This document shows, piece after piece, positions 5,151 through 12,980 of a DNA stretch of 37,828 nt (position 1 is its first letter; every line of letters starts with the position of its first letter). Origin of the DNA: Candidatus Poribacteria bacterium. GTDB taxonomy: Bacteria; Poribacteria; WGA-4E; WGA-3G. The notes under the pieces were generated by a model, which was not told the DNA's origin, ran no database searches, and saw only the letters and a program-made list of their open reading frames with translations. The DNA is taken from positions 1 through 37,828 of the forward strand of contig PYIY01000192.1 in NCBI GenBank assembly GCA_003635195.1, in the 5' to 3' direction. A program made the position numbers and the translations under genes.

Positions 5151-7283
5151 TTACTTCTGTATCAACATTTTACGCGTGGCAGTGAAATCGCCAGCGGTTA
5201 ATGTATAGAAATAGAGACCACTTGCAACGGATTCACCGAGTTGGTTTCTCCCATCCCAATACGCCGCACGACTTTTGTCCTGATAGATACCGACAGGTTG
5301 ATGCCCCAGTTTTAACGTCCGCACGATTGTGCCGTCCACTGCGTAGATACGCAATGTAACATCTGTAGGTGCTGCCAACTGATACGGGATCCACGTCTCA
5401 GGGTTGAATGGGTTCGGGTAGTTTGGCAATAAGGACGTTTCTTTCGGGGTTAACGCTGCCAGCAGCTGCTCCAAGAAAAAAATGCCGCGTTGCGATGTTG
5501 CATCCATTAGGTTTAACTGCTGTGCTTGCATGAGCCATTGCTGCACGTCTTTTGCGGTGAGCAGTGCCGATACTTGTGGATATGCGGAAGGGGCAGCTGC
5601 CGCAGCTTCTATTCCGCTGGCAACCACGATAAGGTCTTGAATGTTGACGACTCCATCACCGTTGACATCTGCTTCAGTTTGATCGTTCTGGCCAAAACGG
5701 GCGGCGACAAATGACAGGTCTAAAACATTTACGACTCCATCACCATTGACATCCCACGAGGGCTCAAGGACGTTGCCATATTTCACACTAAAAGGCAACT
5801 TTTCGCCATTACTGTTCGACAAGAATCCAGATACGATAAAAGTAGATGTCTTTCGAGCAACAACTTCAAAAGTTACAGTGGCGAGGGTGCCGTCACCATT
5901 GCCCGCGCCGCCAGGAGAAGTTACGTTGAAAGACACCCTTGCTGGCGTGTTCAATATAGGCACTAATCCTTGATTAACCCAAATAAGATCGCCGATGTCA
6001 ACAACTCCATCACTGTTAACATCCGCTATTGCCCACTTCTGTCCTGGTGAACTTATCGTAGGACCTTCAAATACGTCGCCAGGGAGATAATCGCCGTGGG
6101 TGTGGGAAACATATTGGAGTTTCCTGCTATCGTATGCTACAGTGATCAGATAGCCTCTAACATCCTGTCCGCCAACGATGTCAACATTAACAGTAAATTG
6201 CTCACCAACAGCCGGAGATTCCACCAAAGAAGGGCTGATATTCACAATAGTGTAAGCGTTAACGACAGTGGAAAGATCCCACAGCCGAATGGTATTGTCA
6301 TCACTCCCACTCGCCAACATTTGACCATCAGGACTGAACGAGACGCTATTGACAAAATCCGTATGCCCGCTGAGCGTCCAAAGGTGTGTCCCCGTCTCCA
6401 CATCCCACAGTCGGATGGTATCATCAGCCCTCCCACTCGCCAGGCTCCCACTCCCACTCGCCAACATTTGACCATCAGGACTGAACGAGACGCTATTGAT
6501 AGTCCTCCTATGCCCGCTGAGCGTCCAAAGGTGTGTCCCCGTCTCCACATCCCACAGCCAAATGGTCCTGTCATCACTCCAACTCACCAACGTTTGACCA
6601 TCAGGACTGAACAAGACGCCATAGACAGTCTCCCTATGCCCTTTGATATTCGTATACCTTCTGAGCGTCCGAAGGTGTGTCCCCGTCTCCACATCCCACA
6701 GCCGAATGGTACTGTCACGACTCCCACTCGCCAACGTTTGACCATCAGGACTGAACGAGATGCCATAGACCGGCTCCGTATGCCCTATGAGCGTCCAAAG
6801 GGGTGTCCCCGTCTTCAAATCCCACAGTCGGATGGTATTTTTTGCGTATATACTCGCCGACGTTCGACCATCAGGACTGTGGTGCCTATTATTGAAAACC
6901 CAAGCAGGACTGTGCCTATTATTGACACGCCAAGGAGGATGCCGTTCAACCGTCCGAAGGTATGTCCCTGTCTCCACATCCCATAAACGGATGGTCCTGT
7001 CAATACTCCCACTCGCCAACGTTTGACCATCGGGACTGAACGAGACGCTATTGACAAAATCCGTATGCCCGCTGAGCGTCCAAAGGTGTGTCCCTGTCTC
7101 CACATCCCACAGCCGAATGGTACTGTCACGACTCCCACTCGCCAACGTTTGACCATCGGGACTGAACGAGACGCTATCGACAGCCCCCCTATGCCCTTCA
7201 AGGGTGGTATAAGGAATATCCTGGGCAATAGTGCTGAGGCTAAATAGTGTTAAAAGAATAAATGAAATCAAGGTTGTTTTCAT
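5151..7283 (-). CDS. Secreted WD40 propeller - cohesin-like - dockerin protein with FlgD-like sorting tail
   Basis: I start at ATG 7283 (MKTTLISFILL) because AAAGGAAA precedes it; an ATG 8 codons upstream is weaker. Domains of the 710-aa product are: signal peptide 1-20; seven WD40 blades about 27-340 (blade 3 degenerate, blade 6 with an insertion at 278-286); a cohesin-like beta domain 346-505 with an extra Ca-type loop DVNSDGVVDIGD (421-432); a dockerin pair DVNGDGVVNVLD (511-522) and DVNGDGVVNIQD (539-550); and a C-terminal domain 614-710 starting near LLPNYPNPFNPETWIPYQL, as in FlgD-like/Por-type sorting tails. The WD40 repeats are nearly identical at DNA level, indicating recent unit expansion. 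The likely role is extracellular or cell-surface scaffolding. No enzymatic domain is present and the partner is unknown. Confidence 0.9.
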   Translation of the reverse strand: MKTTLISFILLTLFSLSTIAQDIPYTTLEGHRGAVDSVSFSPDGQTLASGSRDSTIRLWDVETGTHLWTLSGHTDFVNSVSFSPDGQTLASGSIDRTIRLWDVETGTYLRTVERHPPWRVNNRHSPAWVFNNRHHSPDGRTSASIYAKNTIRLWDLKTGTPLWTLIGHTEPVYGISFSPDGQTLASGSRDSTIRLWDVETGTHLRTLRRYTNIKGHRETVYGVLFSPDGQTLVSWSDDRTIWLWDVETGTHLWTLSGHRRTINSVSFSPDGQMLASGSGSLASGRADDTIRLWDVETGTHLWTLSGHTDFVNSVSFSPDGQMLASGSDDNTIRLWDLSTVVNAYTIVNISPSLVESPAVGEQFTVNVDIVGGQDVRGYLITVAYDSRKLQYVSHTHGDYLPGDVFEGPTISSPGQKWAIADVNSDGVVDIGDLIWVNQGLVPILNTPARVSFNVTSPGGAGNGDGTLATVTFEVVARKTSTFIVSGFLSNSNGEKLPFSVKYGNVLEPSWDVNGDGVVNVLDLSFVAARFGQNDQTEADVNGDGVVNIQDLIVVASGIEAAAAAPSAYPQVSALLTAKDVQQWLMQAQQLNLMDATSQRGIFFLEQLLAALTPKETSLLPNYPNPFNPETWIPYQLAAPTDVTLRIYAVDGTIVRTLKLGHQPVGIYQDKSRAAYWDGRNQLGESVASGLYFYTLTAGDFTATRKMLIQK

Positions 7284-7907
7284 CGTAAAGTTTCCTTTTG
7301 AATTCAATTTTTAGATGTTTTTACATGAATTTGATAATAAAGATATGGTAGAAAGAGGTTCTTTTTCTCAGGATTGAAGCTACCTCGTTATACCAAAGTG
7401 GTTCTTTATAACAAACTCTTATCTTTTATCCAAGTTGCTACCAACAAATTTTGAGCGTTTTAACGGAGTTTGATAGGTGCTTTCTTACCCCGTACGGTGA
7501 TATTGCTTCGCAGTGAGAATAGAAATGCATTAGTAAGTTATAATAACGCAAGTTGCCACCTATTTGTACACATAGCACTCCGCTGGAGTGCCAGAGGTTA
7601 AATACACTGTTTTCTATAGACATATCACCCCTCTGGGGTGGGAAAAGAGGTTGAAAACCTCATTGAACCGTCCAAAAATCCGTTAGTAGCAACTTGGGTT
7701 ATAATAGGTAAATTTTATTTTCTTTAAAATTAAAAATTATGAGAGCCTATATCTAACGATAATATTGTGTGATATTTTCTCATAAAACACAAATTATGTC
7801 CATAGAAATTCTAAGGCTATTTAGTTTTATTTTCGTGGATTTTTCGAGAAGGACGCGAGTTGGCACTCGCTAAAGTAACAACTTGGGTAGCTTTTATGAA
7901 ACTCACG
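7284..7907. repeat. Repeat-rich intergenic region with nested inverted repeats
   Basis: I see no gene in this 620-bp AT-rich gap. A 12-bp inverted repeat, CCAAGTTGCTAC (7430-7441) and GTAGCAACTTGG (7686-7697), brackets 268 bp. Inside are a CAAGTTGCCACC variant near 7551-7562 and two palindromes: GCACTCC/GGAGTGC (7575-7591) and CACCCC/GGGGTG (7626-7640), centred 50 bp apart. A further GTAACAACTTGGGT lies near 7877. The layout suggests a small non-coding mobile or REP-like element. Confidence 0.55.
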
Positions 7908-10142
7908 CTAAAGAGAGGAATTTTGCCGCCATTGTAGGCGCAGGCTATTTAGCACAACGGATACGCTACTAAACGCCATGGCAAAGGCCGCAAGCATCGG
8001 GTGGAGTTCTCGAAACATCATCGGCACGAAAGATAATGGATACAGCGCGCCTGCTGCGATCGGAATTAAAAGCACGTTGTAGAAGAACGCCCAGAACAGG
8101 TTCTGTTTAATCGTGCGCATCGTTGCGCGGCTGAGCCGAATCGCGTCGGGAAGTCCACGTAAGTCGCTGTGCATGAGCGTTACGTGTGCTGTTTCTCTGG
8201 CGATATCGGTGCCTGTGCCGAGTGAGATGCCGATATCGGCTTGCGCCAATGCCGGGGTATCGTTAATGCCGTCACCTACCATTGCGACAAGCCCACTGTT
8301 TTCCACCTGCAGCTTTTTAACGGCTGCTGCCTTATCTTCGGGTTTGAGTTCTGCCATGACATCGCTAATCCGCGAAGCCTTGGCAATCGCATCAGCCGTA
8401 ACGCGGTTATCCCCTGTCATCATTGTTACCGTACATCCAAGTTCGTAGAGTTCCGCGACCGCAGCTTGCGCTTCCGGTTTCAAAGTGTCCGCGACCGCCA
8501 GAAGCGCAACGACGTAATCATCAACAGCAACCCATAGGACAGTTTTCGCCTCAATCTGTAGTCGTTCTGCATCTTCTTGAAATCTTCTTGTTGGAATGTT
8601 ATGTTGTTGCATTAAGGATAAATTGCCTATGATGACACTATTTTCGCCGACCTGTGCGGTGATCCCGTGTCCAGTGACGGCTTTAAATTGACTCGGTGTA
8701 GCGATGTCCAGTCCACGTTCCTGAGCGGCTTGGACGACTGCCTTCCCGATCGGATGTTCACTGCCACGCTCCGCAGCAGCAGCTAATTGTAGGAGTTCCG
8801 ATTCGTCTTTATCTGTGAGAATATCGGTAAGCGTGAGTTTGCCCTCTGTCAAGGTGCCTGTTTTATCAAGCACAATTGTGGTTAAGTCGCCTGCTTGTTC
8901 AAGTGCTTCGCCGTTTCGGAAAAGGATACCGCGCTGCGCACCGATACCGGTTCCCATCATAACGGCAGTTGGTGTGGCGAGTCCCAATGCACACGGACAG
9001 GCTGTGACGAGGATTGCCACTAAGCGGAGCATTGCTGGGGTGAACCCTTCTCCAAGAAGGAACCACCACACGAGAAACGTCACAATGGCAATTCCGGTGA
9101 CGATAGGCACAAACACATTTGTGACTGCATCGACGGCGCGTTGGATAGGCGGCTTGCTCTGTTGGGTCGTGTATACCAATTGAACAAGACGGGAAAGTGC
9201 TGTTTCGGTGCCGACGTGTGTGGTTTTGATCGTGAGCATTCCGCTCTGGTTCATCGTTGCAGCAGTCACAGGGTCGCCCGGTCCCTTATCTACAGGTAGA
9301 CTTTCGCCGGTGAAAACGCTTTCATCAATGGCACTTTCGCCGCTGCGCACTACGCCATCAACAGGAATACTTTCGCCGGGACGCACAATCAGGACATCCC
9401 CGACACCGACCTGTTCAATGGGAATGTTTTGTTCTTCGCCATCTTTTAAACGGCACGCTGTTGTGGGGGCAAGTTGCGGGAGTTCTTTGAGGGCTGCGCT
9501 TATCTTACCTTTGGCACGTGCTTCAAGCAGTTTCCCTAACTTAATCAACGTAACGATAACTGCGGCTGTCTCAAAATAGACATGCGCGCCGAAGCGTTCC
9601 CCCGCGCCTGCTGTTAGGGCAATCGTTACAACGAGACTATAGAAAAACGCCACGGATGTGCCCATTGCGACGAGGACATCCATGTTGGCGGATCGGTTGC
9701 GCAGTGCCTTAAAGCCGCCGATGTAATAGTCCCAAGCGACATAACCCTGCACCGGTAATGCTAAACCGAACATCAGATAGTTAACCCAGTGTGCAGATGC
9801 CCAGTTGCCGATGATACCGAAATCTCTCCCCATGCTGAGGAGGAAAAGCGGGAGCGTGAAAATGACTCCGACAGTGAATTGCAGCTTCTGCCGCCGGAAT
9901 TCCGCAGCGCGAGCTTCCTCTTCTTCGTCTTCATCAACAACATCAAAACCGAGATCTCGGATCTTATCGACAATCGCGGCTTCACTAAGGGTCGTTGTAT
10001 CAAAGGTAACAGCAGCATATTCGGTTGCAAGGCTGACTTCTGCGGCAAGGACACCATCCATCTTTTTAAGATGTCGTGTGATGGTGCTTGTACAATTTTC
10101 GCAGTGCATCCCGGTAATGGGAAGGTTAATTTGGTTTTCCAT
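7908..10142 (-). CDS. copA: Copper-translocating P1B-type ATPase (CopA)
   Basis: Exports Cu(I) across the inner membrane using ATP. The start at 10142 is fixed by GGAGG 10 nt upstream; an upstream in-frame ATG would add 12 residues. The 744-aa protein has one N-terminal heavy-metal-binding domain (GMHCENC, C14/C17), then an acidic linker (DEDEEEEARAA, 70-80). It also has actuator TGES (278-281), the intramembrane CPC site (382-384), phosphorylation D426 in DKTGTLT, SEHPIG with H463, TGDN near 577, GDGIND (623-628), and YN plus MxxSS motifs in the last two membrane helices. CPC/YN/MxxSS is the copper(I) signature. A Gfo/Idh gene lies 131 bp upstream on the same strand. No copper-responsive operator was recognised. 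Confidence 0.95.
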   Translation of the reverse strand: MENQINLPITGMHCENCTSTITRHLKKMDGVLAAEVSLATEYAAVTFDTTTLSEAAIVDKIRDLGFDVVDEDEEEEARAAEFRRQKLQFTVGVIFTLPLFLLSMGRDFGIIGNWASAHWVNYLMFGLALPVQGYVAWDYYIGGFKALRNRSANMDVLVAMGTSVAFFYSLVVTIALTAGAGERFGAHVYFETAAVIVTLIKLGKLLEARAKGKISAALKELPQLAPTTACRLKDGEEQNIPIEQVGVGDVLIVRPGESIPVDGVVRSGESAIDESVFTGESLPVDKGPGDPVTAATMNQSGMLTIKTTHVGTETALSRLVQLVYTTQQSKPPIQRAVDAVTNVFVPIVTGIAIVTFLVWWFLLGEGFTPAMLRLVAILVTACPCALGLATPTAVMMGTGIGAQRGILFRNGEALEQAGDLTTIVLDKTGTLTEGKLTLTDILTDKDESELLQLAAAAERGSEHPIGKAVVQAAQERGLDIATPSQFKAVTGHGITAQVGENSVIIGNLSLMQQHNIPTRRFQEDAERLQIEAKTVLWVAVDDYVVALLAVADTLKPEAQAAVAELYELGCTVTMMTGDNRVTADAIAKASRISDVMAELKPEDKAAAVKKLQVENSGLVAMVGDGINDTPALAQADIGISLGTGTDIARETAHVTLMHSDLRGLPDAIRLSRATMRTIKQNLFWAFFYNVLLIPIAAGALYPLSFVPMMFRELHPMLAAFAMAFSSVSVVLNSLRLQWRQNSSL

Positions 10143-10182
10143 TATACATATACCTCCTCGGTGGAAGAGGCGAATCAACTAG

Positions 10183-10268
10183 GAATGGCAGAAACGGAAA
10201 GTTGGAAGACTGGAAGAGTGGGAACCATTCTTCCACCCTTCCAATCTTCCACACCTCCATAATCTTCC
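10183..10268. repeat. GGAAG-type intergenic hairpin repeat
   Basis: Reiterated GGAAG/GGAAGA units are followed by CTTCC/TTCCAC units, able to form an imperfect hairpin. Related blocks occur at about 11306-11366 and 21341-21402. They are probably dispersed non-coding repeats of this genome. Confidence 0.55.
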
Positions 10269-10273
10269 AGCTG

Positions 10274-11242
10274 TTATGTTAGGTGTACAGGTAGACCTGT
10301 TTCCAGAGATTCGTTGGCAGCGATGGACAAAATAGCGGTTTTCGCAGCATCGGCGTAGGGGGATCGGATCGCGCTGCCGTCTCCGGTGCGAACAGCCTCA
10401 ATAAAGGTACTATCCATATCAATTGTGCAATTGTTCTGCGGGTTCCACGTGGTTTTCTCATCAGCGGTAGAGAGCACAAGCGCACGACGGAGATGGTATT
10501 CAAGGGAACCATCCTCACAAAAGATGTCCAATCCAGAACGACTCATCCCATTCGTCGTGAAGCAGGCGGAGAACATGATACCGAAAACACCGCTCTCAAA
10601 TTGTAAGGACACGGCAGATGCTTCTTCAATATCGTAATCGGTATCAGGGATCAGATCGTAGCGTGCGACGGCATAAACGGTATTGACTTCACCGAAGAGG
10701 TATCTCGCCATATCAAATTCGTGTGTCGTCTGTTCCATAAGTTGTCCGCCGGATTTTGCCTTCTCGCGCCACCATCCACCGGGCATGCCGCCCATCCAGT
10801 AGCCCATGAAGAATCCGACACGTCGGGAAGCGAGGAGTTCCTGCGCTTTGTCGATGATGTCAAGGTAACGTTCCTGATACCCAGTCGCAGTGATGATGCC
10901 CTTCTCCTCTATCACCGCTGCGATCTCTTTTGCGTCGTCGGCATCCATGTGTACCGGTTTTTCGACGAACATCGCCAATCCAGCGTCAATAACTGCCCGT
11001 TCAGGTGCCCCGTGTGCAAAAGGCGGGATTGATATATAAACCGCATCTAATTCTTCGTGTGCGAGCATCTGGTTATAGTCTGCGTATGCTTTACCACCAT
11101 ACTGCTCAACAGCCCGTTCCGCCTTTTCAATAACAATATCACAGAAAGCGACGAATGTTGAACCGCCGATCTCCGTTAATTCGCGTAGGTGGCGGTTCAT
11201 GTTACCACCTGTACCAATAAAACCTAATCTAACATCTGACAT
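10274..11242 (-). CDS. Gfo/Idh/MocA family NAD(P)-dependent oxidoreductase
   Basis: This family oxidises or reduces sugars, inositols and related polyols with NAD(P). The 322-aa protein has an N-terminal Rossmann fold with GFIGTGGNMNRHL (about 7-19), the conserved EKP motif (VEKPVHMDADDA, near 93-104), and a C-terminal alpha/beta substrate domain. That domain has a catalytic-site His candidate in EQTTHEFDMARYL, a motif typical of the family. The length is slightly short but normal. The ATG is preceded by AGAGGA. It sits between nuoN and copA on the same strand without an obvious metabolic partner, so the substrate cannot be inferred. Confidence 0.9.
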   Translation of the reverse strand: MSDVRLGFIGTGGNMNRHLRELTEIGGSTFVAFCDIVIEKAERAVEQYGGKAYADYNQMLAHEELDAVYISIPPFAHGAPERAVIDAGLAMFVEKPVHMDADDAKEIAAVIEEKGIITATGYQERYLDIIDKAQELLASRRVGFFMGYWMGGMPGGWWREKAKSGGQLMEQTTHEFDMARYLFGEVNTVYAVARYDLIPDTDYDIEEASAVSLQFESGVFGIMFSACFTTNGMSRSGLDIFCEDGSLEYHLRRALVLSTADEKTTWNPQNNCTIDMDSTFIEAVRTGDGSAIRSPYADAAKTAILSIAANESLETGLPVHLT

Positions 11243-11305
11243 AGCGTCCTCTTTTTAGTTTTCCCTCGTATTTACTCAAAATCCCTTGCTTTGTTGTTCG
11301 AGTGA

Positions 11306-11408
11306 GCGGAAGGATGGAAGGCTGGAAGAATGAAACCCATCCGTCCTATCTTCCACTCTTCCAACCAAACGCTGATAGCCGACTGCCGATTGCCGACGGC
11401 TGAAAGCC
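11306..11408. repeat. Composite intergenic repeat (GGAAG blocks plus GCCGA-type units)
   Basis: GGAAGGATGGAAGGCTGGAAG is followed by a complementary CTTCCACTCTTCCAACC block and then by reiterated 'GCCGACTGCCGATTGCCGACGG' type units. These could fold into long hairpins just downstream of nuoN. Confidence 0.5.
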
Positions 11409-11409
11409 A

Positions 11410-12843
11410 TTAAAAAACGGAATTCTGCGCTGGTGTGAGCATGAGCGATGGCAGAACGCCAATAAGCAAAACACCAATGACCGCGAGAATTAATCCGACA
11501 ACTAAGGTTGAAGCATAAGGACTGATCTCCAACTCTTCCTCTGGCTCACGCATATACATGGTTACGACAACGCGTAGGTAGTAGAATGCCGATATTGCGG
11601 TGTTTATAGCACCGATAATAACGAGCCAGATATGTCCTGCGCCAACTGCGGCCTTGAAGATATAGAATTTGCCGACAAACCCTGCAGTCGGAGGAAAACC
11701 TGCGAGCGATAAAAGCATTACCATCATAAACACAGCCAGTAACGGTTTTCGGGTACCCAGTCCTGCGTAATCAGAAATCATGAGGCTCTCGCCATCTTCT
11801 GTTTTTGCCAAGATAACAGCACCGAACGCGCCAATATTCATCACACAGTAAATTAGAAGGTAGAGCATCGCGCTCGAAATTCCGTCGTTATTTGCCGCTG
11901 CCAAGCCTATCAGCACGTAACCGGCGTGTGCGATACTCGAATAGGCAAGCATCCGTTTGATGTTTGTTTGCGCAATCGCGATGACATTCCCGACCGTCAT
12001 TGTTAGCATCGCTAATAGGATGAGAACGCCGCTCCACTCGACCTGTAAGTTTGGTAACGCTTCCATGAAAATTCTGAGGAACGCTGCGAAGCCAGCAGCC
12101 TTTGGTCCTGCAGAGATAAATGCTGCGATCGTTGTGGGCGCGCCTTCGTAAACGTCGGGTGCCCATTGGTGGAACGGGACAATCGCGACTTTAAACCCGA
12201 ACCCTACAACAAGGAGAAACATTCCCGCCAAAAGCAGTGGCGATTTATCATCAGCCGTGATCGCCTCGGCAATTGCCGGGACACTCGTTGTTCCGGCACC
12301 CCCGTAAATTAGTGCGATCCCATAGAGGAAAAACGCGCTTGCAAACGCGCCGAGCAAGAGATATTTCATCCCCGCTTCGCTTGAAGCAGGACTCTCTCGG
12401 AAATAGCCTGCCAACACATACAACGATAACGACATCAGTTCCAAGCCGAGGAAGACGATAATCAACTCATTGCCCGCAGCCATCAACATCATCCCGAGCG
12501 TTGCAAGTAGGATCAGTAGATAATAAGGTCCCTGTTTTCTATCGCCTCTGTCCAAATAACTCATCGAAATCAATACAACCAGAATTGTTGAGACGAGGAA
12601 GATGATATTGAAGAAGAGGGAGAAATTATCCACCTTGAACATTTCGTTGAACTGGGTGCCCACCGTGCCTGCATAATGCATCTGGATAGAAACCCATAGG
12701 GCAATCCCGGCACCAACGATTGTCATCCAGCCGAGGACCGTTTTGGAAATAGAATCAAAAAGGTCAAAGACGAGGACAATGATCAGTGTTAAGGCAATAA
12801 TCAGTTCCGGCATCAGTAATTGCCAGTTAATCTCTATTGGCAT
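11410..12843 (-). CDS. nuoN: NADH-quinone oxidoreductase subunit N
   Basis: One of the three antiporter-like, proton-pumping membrane subunits of complex I (with NuoL and NuoM). The 477-aa protein is almost entirely membrane helices and has the NuoN hallmarks: a GMMLMAAGNELIIVFLGLE segment with the conserved helix-5 glutamate, the lysine-containing region in GFGFKVAIVPFHQWAPD, and SSIAHAGYVLIG. The length is normal for the family. It is the last nuo gene of the locus. It is separated from nuoM by an NhaD-type antiporter instead of following it directly. A GGAAA precedes the ATG. Confidence 0.95.
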   Translation of the reverse strand: MPIEINWQLLMPELIIALTLIIVLVFDLFDSISKTVLGWMTIVGAGIALWVSIQMHYAGTVGTQFNEMFKVDNFSLFFNIIFLVSTILVVLISMSYLDRGDRKQGPYYLLILLATLGMMLMAAGNELIIVFLGLELMSLSLYVLAGYFRESPASSEAGMKYLLLGAFASAFFLYGIALIYGGAGTTSVPAIAEAITADDKSPLLLAGMFLLVVGFGFKVAIVPFHQWAPDVYEGAPTTIAAFISAGPKAAGFAAFLRIFMEALPNLQVEWSGVLILLAMLTMTVGNVIAIAQTNIKRMLAYSSIAHAGYVLIGLAAANNDGISSAMLYLLIYCVMNIGAFGAVILAKTEDGESLMISDYAGLGTRKPLLAVFMMVMLLSLAGFPPTAGFVGKFYIFKAAVGAGHIWLVIIGAINTAISAFYYLRVVVTMYMREPEEELEISPYASTLVVGLILAVIGVLLIGVLPSLMLTPAQNSVF

Positions 12844-12859
12844 CTTTTAATTTCCTTTT

Positions 12860-12978
12860 TTGTGGCTATCGGCTATCGGAAACCATCGGTTGTCAGTAAA
12901 GAGCAATTAGGACAGTGAAGTAATACGCAACTGCCAATGCCAAACACTGAAAGCCGACTGCTGTGACAGCCGGTCGCC
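12860..12978. repeat. Intergenic repeat between antiporter and nuoN
   Basis: GGCTATC-type heptads (GGCTATCGGCTATCGG) occur at the left and GAAAGCCGACTGCTGTGACAGCCGG at the right. This matches the layout seen between nuoL and nuoK (19095-19195). It probably belongs to a dispersed hairpin repeat family, and no gene fits here. Confidence 0.55.
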
Positions 12979-12980
12979 AA

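Noticed and set aside
6096..6986. Long plus-strand ORF (296 codons) opposite the WD40 repeats
   Set aside because: It is the antisense of the repetitive WD40 coding sequence. It has no ribosome-binding site and its Pro/Arg/Thr-rich repeats follow the blade period.
7438..7623. Minus-strand 61-codon ORF
   Set aside because: It is built from the repeated palindromes in the copA-WD40 gap and has no start signal.
7430..7697. A CRISPR array
   Set aside because: The repeated motifs are inverted, few and not regularly spaced, and no cas gene is nearby.
9789..10262. Plus-strand 157-codon ORF
   Set aside because: It is opposite the 5' end of copA and runs into the GGAAG repeat, with no homology-like features.
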